A DNA stretch of 64,000 nucleotides, from positions 21,464 through 85,463 of the forward strand of contig JANMZO010000414.1 of NCBI GenBank assembly GCA_031383405.1, written 5' to 3'. The stretch is from JANMZO01 sp031383405. Its GTDB lineage: Bacteria > Actinomycetota > Acidimicrobiia > Acidimicrobiales > JANYDT01. A program made the position numbers and the translations under genes. The notes under the pieces are model-generated. The model did not search any database, had not been told where the DNA came from, and saw nothing but the letters and a program-made list of their open reading frames with translations. This document shows, in pieces, positions 16,412 through 24,240 of this stretch (positions within the stretch are counted from its first letter, which is position 1; every line of letters begins with the position of its first letter).

Positions 16412-17482
16412 ATGGCTGAACCGATCGACTGGGCGTTCGCTGCGACAGTGGCAAATCGGGTGTCGGGTACCGATTCGTTCAGCAACTCCTATCACGCCTC
16501 ATCGCTCGCGCCCGACTTCGCCGAATTCACCGCCCAGGCCGAAGAACTCGTTGCCGAGGAAACCGGTCTCCGGTCGCTGGTGGGCCCAGCCCGGGCCAAG
16601 GTCGCCACCCGCCAGGAGTGGATAGAGGCCAACATGCGCTCATTTCAGCGGTTGTTCCGGCCGATGACGGAGCGACTGGGTGAAAAGATGAGTGGCCCGC
16701 TGGCGCCGGTCGCGCGTCGTTTGGCCGGTGCCGAAGTGGGTAGCCTCCTGGGTTGGATGTCGAAGCGGGTTCTTGGTCAATACGACCTGATGATCGCCCC
16801 CGAAGAAAATCCCCAGGAACAAGACGTCGTGTACTACGTCGGGCCCAACGTCTTATCGTTGGAAAAGCGCTACGGGTTTCCACCCCGGGAGTTTCGGCTT
16901 TGGCTGGCGTTGCACGAGGTGACCCACCGGGCCCAGTTCACCGGGATTCCGTGGATGCGTGACCACTATGTCGGACTCGTGAATACCGCCCTCACCCTGG
17001 CCGACGCCGATCCGAAGCGTTTTTTCGACGCGCTCAAGCGGGCGGTCGGCGAACTTCGCGATGGTCACAATCCACTGAACGACGGTGGAATTCCGACGCT
17101 CATCGCCGGCCCCGAACAGCGGCGGGCCATCGAGTCGGTCGGTGGGCTGATGAGCCTCCTCGAAGGTCACGGTGATGTCACAATGGGCCGGGCCGGGGGC
17201 GTCCTAGTACCTTCGGCCGAACGCTTCTCCCGGGCCCTGTCGCAGCGACGGGCGGATGTACGGGGCATGGCCCGTCTGTTTCGCCAACTCCTCGGCATCG
17301 AGGCGAAAATGCGCCAGTACGAACAGGGCGAGGCCTTCATCGGACACGTCGAGCGTGAGCGGGGCCGGGAGTTCCTCGACCGGGTATGGGTCGGCCCGGA
17401 GCGACTCCCGACGCTCGCCGAGATCCGCGATCCGCAGACCTGGGTGGACCGCATGGAGCGTCCGCAGCCACTGCTCTCGTGA
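16412..17482 (+). CDS. DUF2342 zincin-like metalloprotease, F420-biosynthesis-associated family
   Basis: A 356-residue protein of the actinobacterial DUF2342 family, named for its phylogenetic co-occurrence with coenzyme F420 synthesis. HEVTH at residues 168-172 is the zinc motif, with a second acidic cluster (LLEGHGDVTMGRAG) downstream as a likely third ligand region. No signal peptide is visible, so it is probably intracellular. The stop overlaps the start of tilS by one base (TGATG). The order DUF2342-tilS is conserved in actinobacteria such as mycobacteria, which supports both calls. The substrate is unknown. Confidence 0.92.
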   Translation: MAEPIDWAFAATVANRVSGTDSFSNSYHASSLAPDFAEFTAQAEELVAEETGLRSLVGPARAKVATRQEWIEANMRSFQRLFRPMTERLGEKMSGPLAPVARRLAGAEVGSLLGWMSKRVLGQYDLMIAPEENPQEQDVVYYVGPNVLSLEKRYGFPPREFRLWLALHEVTHRAQFTGIPWMRDHYVGLVNTALTLADADPKRFFDALKRAVGELRDGHNPLNDGGIPTLIAGPEQRRAIESVGGLMSLLEGHGDVTMGRAGGVLVPSAERFSRALSQRRADVRGMARLFRQLLGIEAKMRQYEQGEAFIGHVERERGREFLDRVWVGPERLPTLAEIRDPQTWVDRMERPQPLLS

Positions 17483-18402
17483 TGAGCATCGGCGACGCGC
17501 CCTATGCGGCCGAGCTCCTGACCCGGTGCCGTTTTCCGATCGAGCCGGGGGAGTTGAACTGTGCGGTATCAGGCGGCGCGGATTCTTTGGCGCTTCTCGT
17601 CCTAGCGGTGCAGGCCGGGTTCTCGGTCACCGCTTTTCACGTCGACCATGGACTGCGTCCGGGTTCGGCCTCGGAAGCGGGTCTGGTGGCATCTGTGGCA
17701 TCGCGGTGCGGTGCCAAATTCATCGCCCTTTCCGTCGACCTAAGCGGTTACGCAGGAGACGGCAACCTCGAAGCCCGGGCGCGCGAGGCCCGCTACGGCG
17801 TTCTCCCCGAGGAGGTGGCCACCGGCCACACCGCCGACGATGTGGCCGAGACGGTGCTGCTGAACCTCATGTGGGGTAGCGGGCTGGACGGCCTCGCACC
17901 TCTGGTTGGGGCCGGTGTGCGGATCCGACCGCTGGTCGGATTACGTAGAGCCGATACGACCCGACTCTGCCAGACGCTCGGGCTGCAGCCGCTGCAGGAC
18001 CCGATGAACGAAAATCCCAGGTTTCGGCGGGTGCGCGTTCGCCAGGAGGTGCTTCCCCTGCTCAACGACGTCGCCGAACGCGATGTTGTTCCCCTGTTGC
18101 TGCGCCTCGCTGACACCGTCGCCGACGACGTAGCCGTACTCGACGAGTTGGCATCAGCCATCGATCCGACCTCAGCGATTGAGCTTCGAACCGCTTCCCG
18201 TGCCTTGGCCCGCCGCGCTGTCCGCGGCTGGCTCGTGGCGTCGGGAGTGGGCGACGGTCACCCACCTCCGCTTGCGGTCATCGACCGGGTCCTGGCCGTC
18301 GCCCTCGGGGAGACGCCACGAGCCGACCTGATCGAGGGCTGGCGCGTTGCCCGACGCTTCCAGCGCCTGCGGATAGAACGAATCGGGCCGGATCGCACAT
18401 AA
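17482..18402 (+). CDS. tilS: tRNA(Ile)-lysidine synthetase
   Basis: A PP-loop ATPase that converts C34 of tRNA-Ile(CAU) to lysidine so that it reads AUA. The P-loop is SGGADS at residues 30-35. FHVDHGLRPGS, GNLEARAREARYG and GHTADDVAETVLLNL are classic TilS blocks. It is 306 residues, the short actinobacterial form without the long C-terminal extension of E. coli TilS. ATG 17482 overlaps the stop of the metalloprotease gene. An in-frame upstream start at 17386 would overlap that gene by about 100 bp. The hpt-ftsH genes that often follow are absent here: tRNA genes follow instead. Confidence 0.95.
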   Translation: MSIGDAPYAAELLTRCRFPIEPGELNCAVSGGADSLALLVLAVQAGFSVTAFHVDHGLRPGSASEAGLVASVASRCGAKFIALSVDLSGYAGDGNLEARAREARYGVLPEEVATGHTADDVAETVLLNLMWGSGLDGLAPLVGAGVRIRPLVGLRRADTTRLCQTLGLQPLQDPMNENPRFRRVRVRQEVLPLLNDVAERDVVPLLLRLADTVADDVAVLDELASAIDPTSAIELRTASRALARRAVRGWLVASGVGDGHPPPLAVIDRVLAVALGETPRADLIEGWRVARRFQRLRIERIGPDRT

Positions 18403-18500
18403 CTGCGCCGCTGATCGGCATCCGTGGTCTCGCCACCGAGTGAAGGTTGTGCCGCACGGCGGCGTCCGCGGGCCCTGCGCTGGTCTCGTCCGTCGGCCCC

Positions 18501-18539
18501 GTTTTGGTGGTCCGTTTTGGTGGTCCGTTTTGGTGGTCA
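18501..18539. repeat. 13-bp tandem repeat running into the 3' end of tRNA-Phe
   Basis: GTTTTGGTGGTCC occurs at 18501-18513 and 18514-18526, and as GTTTTGGTGGTCA at 18527-18539. The last copy contains the encoded CCA end and part of the acceptor stem of the minus-strand tRNA-Phe, so the two extra copies are duplications of the tRNA tail. Confidence 0.93.
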
Positions 18540-18606
18540 GAGTCGGGATCGATCCGACGACCTCACGCTTTTCAGGCGTGCGCTCTACCAACTGAGCTAT
18601 CTGACC
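18531..18606 (-). tRNA. tRNA-Phe (GAA)
   Basis: On the minus strand a full cloverleaf is seen: acceptor GGTCAGA/TCTGACC, D-arm GCTCAGTTGGTAGAGC, anticodon stem CACGC/GCGTG with loop CTGAAAA (anticodon GAA), T-arm with GGATCGATCC, discriminator A at 18534. CCA is encoded (18531-18533). It lies downstream of tRNA-Asp on the same strand. Confidence 0.95.
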
Positions 18607-18612
18607 AAAACA

Positions 18613-18641
18613 CCCGCCCCCAGCCGTGGGCTCGGGGCGGG
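18613..18641 (-). terminator. GC-rich hairpin between tRNA-Asp and tRNA-Phe
   Basis: CCCGCCCC at 18613-18620 pairs with GGGGCGGG at 18634-18641. On the minus strand it follows tRNA-Asp by 5 bp and precedes TGTTTTGG. It could be a terminator or a processing spacer. The U-run is only four bases. Confidence 0.5.
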
Positions 18642-18646
18642 TTCTG

Positions 18647-18721
18647 CGGACCTGACGGGATTTGAACCCGCGGCCTCCGGCTTGACAGGCCGGCGTGCAC
18701 TCCTAGCTGCACCACAGGTCC
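18647..18721 (-). tRNA. tRNA-Asp (GTC)
   Basis: The minus strand folds with acceptor GGACCTG/CAGGTCC, anticodon stem CCGGC/GCCGG with loop CTGTCAA (anticodon GTC), T-arm GCGGGTTCAAATCCCGT, and discriminator G as expected for Asp. CCA is not encoded, unlike the neighbouring tRNA-Phe. Confidence 0.95.
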
Positions 18722-18862
18722 GTACAGCGGACGAAACACTAGCACCCCAAACGCCCACGCATTCTCGACTTAGGGTCCGGCCCACCCTGGATCCGGGACG
18801 CGTGGCCGCGCGAAGAACATGCTTTTTCGCGCAAAGCCGGGTCGCCTGTCGAGCGGCTGAGC

Positions 18863-21649
18863 GTGATGGTTCCGCGACTGTCAAAATGCTCGGTGATGGA
18901 CGACGGAACAGTTGAGGTGCACCAGGAGATTGCAAGCCTGTCGAGTGGCCGGTTCGACGCGTTCATCTCCTACAGCCACCGAGCTGACGATGACATCGCG
19001 CCGTCGCTTCGTCATGGGCTCCAGCGGTTGGCCAAGCCCTGGTACCGGCGGCGCGCCATGCGCGTCTTTCTCGACCGGACGAACATGTCGGCCGACCCGG
19101 CGTTGTGGAGCGCGATCACCCAGGCTCTCGACACGTCGAAGGGTTTTGTGCTGCTGATGTCGCCGGCGTCGGCGAACTCACCGTGGGTGAATCGGGAGAT
19201 CGAGTACTGGGTCGAGCGCAATGGCTCAAGGCACATGCTGCCGGTGCTCACGAGCGGGGAGTTGGTGTGGGACGCCGCGGACGGTCGCTTCGATGTGACT
19301 CTCTCAACCGCAGCGCCACCTTCGCTCGCAGGTGTCTACAAGGAGGAACCCCGCTACATCGATCTGCGATGGGCCGATGGTCTGCCAGCGACGGCGCTAT
19401 CGCTTCGCGATCCTCGGTTCGCCGACGCAATAGCGGAGATCGCCGCCCCGATACGCGGGGTTAACAAAGACGAACTGGTCGGAACCGACCTGCGCGAACA
19501 CCGTAGGACCATCCGAATCGCCCGCGCGGCAGTCGGTGCGTTGTGCCTGTTACTGGTGGCGTCGCTGGTCGCAGCCGCGATTGCCCGCAGCAATGCGCAA
19601 CGCGCTGATCGTCGCCGGATAGATGCCCAAGCGAGTCGTCTGCGCGTCGAGGCCAACGATGCGACCATCCTTCCTGATCTCGGCTTTCTTCTGGCCGCCG
19701 AGGCCTATCGACTCCGCCCCGGAGCGGCCACGCTCGACGGGGTCATCAGAGCAGCCCAGCGAGCACCCGATCTGCGAAAGTATGTGCGCATACACAAAGC
19801 TGCGATCGTCGGTCTCGGGTTCGATGCTTCCGGTAAAACGCTCGTGTCCTACGACAGGTCCGGCGGACTTGCCGCAACGGACTGGGAGTCGGGCCGAACC
19901 CTGGCAACGTCAAAGGCGGAAGGACACGGCGCTGCGGTGGTGACCACACCCAAGGGCGTCCTGGTCGTCGGGCTGTCGAAAGTCGAACTGCGCGACCCCG
20001 CGACGTTGGAGGTGCGGCAAAGTTGGGACCCGGCTGATACGAACCCCCTCGCCGGCGTAGTGGTGAGCGGAACCCGGGTGATCCTGCTGAAACTGAATGG
20101 CTCATACGCAGTGACAACGCTGGAGGCAACGGGACGGACCGCAAGAAGGGCTGAGCTTCGATGGTTTCAGGTCCATACGTCGGCCATGTATGGCGGCCTG
20201 GCGATGTCTGACGGTTCGCTAATCACCATCGGCGTGTCGGGTGACGTCAACGAACTCGTCCGCTTCGTGGTGAATGACCAGGGCGAGCCGGAGATCACCT
20301 GGCGAACAAAGCTGAAGGTTCCGGTCTCCGCCGTGACTTTGTCGGCCGATGGTTCGAAAGTCGTTCTCGGCTTTGGGAGAGGAGTTCTGTTCTTCGATTC
20401 CGCGACGGGAGCCGGCCTGTCTGCGTCTTTGCTCGACAGTGCGGTGAATGCGTTGGCATCGTCGCCCGCCTACGGACAGTACGTTCTCTCGGCGAACCAG
20501 GATGGAAAGATCGACTACATCGATCCTGCGACAGGACAACCGTATAAGGAGCAGATTCATGATGGCCGGGCTACCGCAATCGCCTGGAGTCAATCGGGCC
20601 GGGCGGCGACCGGCGACGGCGACGGAACGATCGCTCTCCTGGATACCGGACCAAACCGGCTGACCGGCGCGCGTTCGATCGATCTCGCGACTGTGGGAAT
20701 CGCGCTTCAAGGAGATGGTCGCAGCGCGGTGGCCGCATTGTCAGACGGTGCCGTCGTTGATCTGACCTTTGACCTGGCTGTGGTCGGATCGAAGATTGCG
20801 AAGCGGCAGATTGGGCTGGTCAAAGGAGCTGTGGCCGTCGCCGAGTCATCGGGAGTTGTCGTCGTTGGCGATGGGGGAGGTTCGTTGCACGCGGTGGTGG
20901 CCGGCGGGAAGGGATGGGTCACCGAAACCGGCACGGGCTCGGCCATCGCCGCGTTGGGCACCGTCGGCGAACATCTCGTCGTGAGCCTTACGGCCAACCA
21001 GGTTCTCCAGTCCTGGAACGTCGAAGCGGGGAAGTTCACACTGCAACGGACACTTAGTGAACGGGCATCGGCCCAGTCAACAGCGACGGACACCGAGGGA
21101 ACTCCTATCGTTGCGTATTTCGAAGGTAACTCCGGTGTAGTTGTCGTGAACGCCTCGACCGGAGAAGAACTCGCCCGTTATCAACTCGACAGTTCCTTTG
21201 CGCAGATCGCGCTCGCTCCGGACGGCGTTTCGGTGGCGGTGTCCAATGGTTCGGACCTTCAGTTGCTCTCTCCCGGCCGCGCTCCGCGATCGATCCGGGT
21301 GGGAGGCGACCTGTCGGGCCTGGCGTTCGTCGATGGGGGCGCTCGGATCGTGGCGTTCGACTCGGCTTCGGGAGCGCGTGTCGTCGACGTGGCAACGGGT
21401 CAACCGGCGGGATACATGCACGACGAAGACGGGTTGGTATTGCACGCGTACGCGGTTGGATCCACCAGCGACGTGGTGGCAGTTGCAACAGCAGGTGCGG
21501 GACGGGTGATTTTGATGAGCTTTGCTCCATCGTCGGTGATCAACGACGGTTGTTCGTTCTTCAGACGAACGTTCACGGTCGCTGAGGTGAAGCGGTTCGA
21601 CCTCGATCCTTCAAGCGACCCGTGCCGGTCGATGGACCGAAGAAAGTGA
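18863..21649 (+). CDS. TIR domain - transmembrane - WD40-like propeller protein (copy 1)
   Basis: A 928-residue protein. The TIR domain (about residues 30-155) starts FDAFISYSHRADDDIAPSLR. It contains RVFLDRTNM and the SPASANSPWVNREIEYW segment in which Glu112 sits at the catalytic position of TIR NADases. One transmembrane helix (about 221-241) follows, then a short coiled, Arg-rich stretch, then about 650 residues of beta-propeller-like repeats (GLGFDASGKTLVSYDRSG, VTLSADGSKVVLGFG). The predicted layout is a cytoplasmic TIR and an external propeller. The start may instead be ATG 18896. The next gene overlaps its stop. A homologue with the same architecture is at 26191-29025 on the other strand. 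Enzymatic activity is inferred only from the retained Glu. Confidence 0.93.
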   Translation: MMVPRLSKCSVMDDGTVEVHQEIASLSSGRFDAFISYSHRADDDIAPSLRHGLQRLAKPWYRRRAMRVFLDRTNMSADPALWSAITQALDTSKGFVLLMSPASANSPWVNREIEYWVERNGSRHMLPVLTSGELVWDAADGRFDVTLSTAAPPSLAGVYKEEPRYIDLRWADGLPATALSLRDPRFADAIAEIAAPIRGVNKDELVGTDLREHRRTIRIARAAVGALCLLLVASLVAAAIARSNAQRADRRRIDAQASRLRVEANDATILPDLGFLLAAEAYRLRPGAATLDGVIRAAQRAPDLRKYVRIHKAAIVGLGFDASGKTLVSYDRSGGLAATDWESGRTLATSKAEGHGAAVVTTPKGVLVVGLSKVELRDPATLEVRQSWDPADTNPLAGVVVSGTRVILLKLNGSYAVTTLEATGRTARRAELRWFQVHTSAMYGGLAMSDGSLITIGVSGDVNELVRFVVNDQGEPEITWRTKLKVPVSAVTLSADGSKVVLGFGRGVLFFDSATGAGLSASLLDSAVNALASSPAYGQYVLSANQDGKIDYIDPATGQPYKEQIHDGRATAIAWSQSGRAATGDGDGTIALLDTGPNRLTGARSIDLATVGIALQGDGRSAVAALSDGAVVDLTFDLAVVGSKIAKRQIGLVKGAVAVAESSGVVVVGDGGGSLHAVVAGGKGWVTETGTGSAIAALGTVGEHLVVSLTANQVLQSWNVEAGKFTLQRTLSERASAQSTATDTEGTPIVAYFEGNSGVVVVNASTGEELARYQLDSSFAQIALAPDGVSVAVSNGSDLQLLSPGRAPRSIRVGGDLSGLAFVDGGARIVAFDSASGARVVDVATGQPAGYMHDEDGLVLHAYAVGSTSDVVAVATAGAGRVILMSFAPSSVINDGCSFFRRTFTVAEVKRFDLDPSSDPCRSMDRRK

Positions 21650-22620
21650 AACGGGCTGGCGCCGCGTGTTGCCTCCTGGCCGTGTTGTTATCGTTCGGGC
21701 CGCGAACGACATCCGAAGCAGCCAAGTCACGCGGGGATGTTCTTGGTCTGTTGGTGGCAAGCGGCCTTGGCATGTCCGACGCGGAGCGTGGATGTGCCCG
21801 TCGTACCATCGCCGAAGCATCACGATCGACGAGTACGGCTACGAATGAATTGAACCCGGTATCCAGCCAAACCGCTGATTCGATCGGGCGAATTCTCGGG
21901 TGTATATCGCAGGAGGAGGCGGTGAAGTTCATCGCCGGGGCACTTGATGCAGATAGCTCGGCGTCCGCGTTTCCGACGAGCGCGTTCGTTCCCAGAGCTG
22001 GGGTCCCACCGACAAAGGACTGCCTGACCCGCCGTTTGCGGGTCGCGACCTGGCATGAGGTGACCGAGGCCTTTCGATCGTACGCGGAAGCTCTGCTTTC
22101 TGACTTTGACTCCGGCTTGAGAGGTCTACTCGCGAGTCGGGTACGACCGTACGCAGCCACCTGTACCCTGCTGAAGGACAGCAAAGGCACAACACCACTT
22201 CCGCCTCTCTCGCTCGAAGATGTGCGGGTGCGTTGGAATGCCTCCGTCCGTCGACGACCGCTGACCTTCGCCCCCGTATCGCGGTGGGTGAGCGGACGGA
22301 TCCCTTCAACGGTGGAAGCCATGGTCGCGGCGAAAAGCTGGGTCTCCATCGCCACGTCCGGTTCCACCGTTGTCGGAGTTACCGTGGCGCTGACCCCACC
22401 CGTTGCCTCGCGGGCATCAGCATTGGAAGCCCTTGGCATTGTCGCCGATGTCCTCGACGGCCGCGATCAGGCGGTGATCGTGGGTAGGGCCATCGACGTT
22501 TCCTCCTTGCTGGCGGCCGACAAGCCAGGCCAATCCAAGGCCCGAATCGGGCGGACCCTATACACGGTTACCGTGGTTGGGCGGCCCACCCGTGTGTTCA
22601 TCGATGGTTCGCAATCATGA
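21646..22620 (+). CDS. Secreted protein of unknown function coupled to TIR protein 1
   Basis: A 324-residue protein starting at GTG 21646, which overlaps the TIR gene stop (GTGA). An earlier GTG at 21622 is also in frame. The N-terminus VKRAGAACCLLAVLLSFG is a signal peptide, ending near TTSEA. The mature part has several Cys residues (RGCARR, LGCIS, KDCLTRR, AATCTLL) and alternating helices and strands, but no family I recognise. Because it is translationally coupled to TIR-WD40 protein 1, it may be a partner of the external propeller. This is inferred from context only. Confidence 0.72.
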   Translation: MKRAGAACCLLAVLLSFGPRTTSEAAKSRGDVLGLLVASGLGMSDAERGCARRTIAEASRSTSTATNELNPVSSQTADSIGRILGCISQEEAVKFIAGALDADSSASAFPTSAFVPRAGVPPTKDCLTRRLRVATWHEVTEAFRSYAEALLSDFDSGLRGLLASRVRPYAATCTLLKDSKGTTPLPPLSLEDVRVRWNASVRRRPLTFAPVSRWVSGRIPSTVEAMVAAKSWVSIATSGSTVVGVTVALTPPVASRASALEALGIVADVLDGRDQAVIVGRAIDVSSLLAADKPGQSKARIGRTLYTVTVVGRPTRVFIDGSQS

Positions 22621-22665
22621 CGATTTTTTCTTCCTGCCGGGTCCGGTCATTTCGCCCGGTGGGGT

Positions 22666-24240
22666 CTACATCGTCCGCTGGAGGAAGACGGTGGTGGTTG
22701 CGGGGCCGAGGCGCTGCTGTGTCTGCAACGCAGAGATGAGGCCGGTTCGCATGTCGTAACCGGCTGCGCCGCCCTGGATCTCGTTCTTCTCGCCGATCAC
22801 CAGCATGCCGTTCTGTGTACCGAGAATGCTGACCTTCGCGTGCGTGATTGGATCGTCATCAAGGACCTGCCCGGTTCGCAGGGCGCCTAGAATCCTCGGA
22901 TCCACCCACAGGCTGGGGAGCCCTGTGGTCAGGGCGGTCTTTGACTGGCTCGGATTCGTGTTGCCAATCATGAGTGTGGTGTTCTGCTCGAGTTGAACCG
23001 ACGCGACATCGACCTTTGTGATGTTCCAGTCCTGGGTCATTGACCAGGTGGAGGAGTATGCACCGTCGACGGTTGTTGTGTACTGCCCCGTGAAGGTGAG
23101 TGACCGGAGTCCGGTTACATCGGTCCCGGGCCGCTGGCCGGTCCACGGCAGTCGCAGTTGTCGGGCCCCTTTGAAGAGCATCTGCACAACCTGCGTCGTG
23201 CCGTTCGCGCCGGTTCCGTTGAATCCATAGCTGAGCAGTACGCCGCTGTCGAGATCGTAGGTCTGCTGCGTCGTCGAGTTGGTCGCTGTGAACGTGGTGC
23301 GTATCGCGTTGTAGGTCTTCCCGTCGAGCGGATAGCTCAGGCGGACGACGGTCTCATCACCTTTCGCCCTGTCCTTTGTTGCAGCGAGAGCGGCGGGCGA
23401 CCGCCAGTAGCCCTCCCCTCCCGCCTCGGCGGGAAACACCGATGTTGACGTGGTCGTGACGTAGATCGTGTTCAGCGTCGAATCCGGAAGGTACTGGCGA
23501 ACTTCGGCTGTGGCCTGGCCATTGGTCACGTCGAGAACGTTCACCTGGGTGTAGCCGGCACCCGCACTTGCCGTTACATCGTTGGGGTTGACGGGTACCG
23601 CTCCGGTCTGTCTGGTGCTCGAACCGAGAAAGAACGTGAGTCGCATGCCGGCACGGGCCAGGGGAGAGACCTTTGCTGCGGCCTTGCCGGTCTTCGGTGC
23701 CGGCACCGGGTTCGGGTTGGGATTCGGCAGCGGGATCTGGCCGCCGCCGCTACCGCCGCCGCCACCGGGTAGAGGAATCGGGAACGCGGATCGGGGGCCG
23801 TCGGTGGCTTTGAAGACGAAACCGCTCGGCGAGATACTACGCGCGCTGATCTTAGGAGTCGTCGTGGATCTACTGCTCCCGGCCGTGACGACGCGTCGAA
23901 GGGTTTCCGAGGTCCCACCGTAGGTAACGGTCAAGATGTCGGCGGCCAACGTGGCCTTCAGCGGGACGGGTTGCGCATTCTGCAGATAACGACCGGTGAA
24001 GGTGTCGGTCGCGACACTGCCGTCTACCGGGAAGACATCACTTCCGAGGCGGAGTGTGCCGAGGTAGTGGGACGATGAGGCGTCGTAACGCAATTGCAGG
24101 TTCGTCCGGTTCGCCGCGAAGCTTCCTTCGAATGACCGAGTCGACGCGGCCACCGAGGCTGACGGAGCGACGGTAACGGCCAGCCCGCCGAGGCCGAGCG
24201 TTGCGATCACCGATATAATACGTGCGCATACGGATCTCAC
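22666..24240 (-). CDS. Secreted beta-rich protein with a Gly/Pro linker, coupled to the RyR protein
   Basis: A 524-residue exported protein. Its signal peptide (GLGGLAVTVAPSASVAAS) is followed by a beta-rich domain (about 33-125) with FEGSFAANRTNLQLRYDASS. A Gly-Pro-Asn linker (PLPGGGGGSGGGQIPLP) comes next, then a long Thr-rich C-terminal domain (about 200-524). The GTG start at 24240 overlaps the stop of the TrkA-N/RyR gene by four bases (GTGA), so the two are almost certainly co-translated. No catalytic motif or known family is visible. It is convergent with the secreted protein of TIR copy 1, with 45 bp between them. Confidence 0.78.
   Translation of the reverse strand: MRSVCARIISVIATLGLGGLAVTVAPSASVAASTRSFEGSFAANRTNLQLRYDASSSHYLGTLRLGSDVFPVDGSVATDTFTGRYLQNAQPVPLKATLAADILTVTYGGTSETLRRVVTAGSSRSTTTPKISARSISPSGFVFKATDGPRSAFPIPLPGGGGGSGGGQIPLPNPNPNPVPAPKTGKAAAKVSPLARAGMRLTFFLGSSTRQTGAVPVNPNDVTASAGAGYTQVNVLDVTNGQATAEVRQYLPDSTLNTIYVTTTSTSVFPAEAGGEGYWRSPAALAATKDRAKGDETVVRLSYPLDGKTYNAIRTTFTATNSTTQQTYDLDSGVLLSYGFNGTGANGTTQVVQMLFKGARQLRLPWTGQRPGTDVTGLRSLTFTGQYTTTVDGAYSSTWSMTQDWNITKVDVASVQLEQNTTLMIGNTNPSQSKTALTTGLPSLWVDPRILGALRTGQVLDDDPITHAKVSILGTQNGMLVIGEKNEIQGGAAGYDMRTGLISALQTQQRLGPATTTVFLQRTM

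Noticed and set aside
18531..18721. tRNA-Phe/Asp as the attachment site of the TIR region
   Set aside because: No integrase, and no matching direct repeat at the right side of the region in the window.
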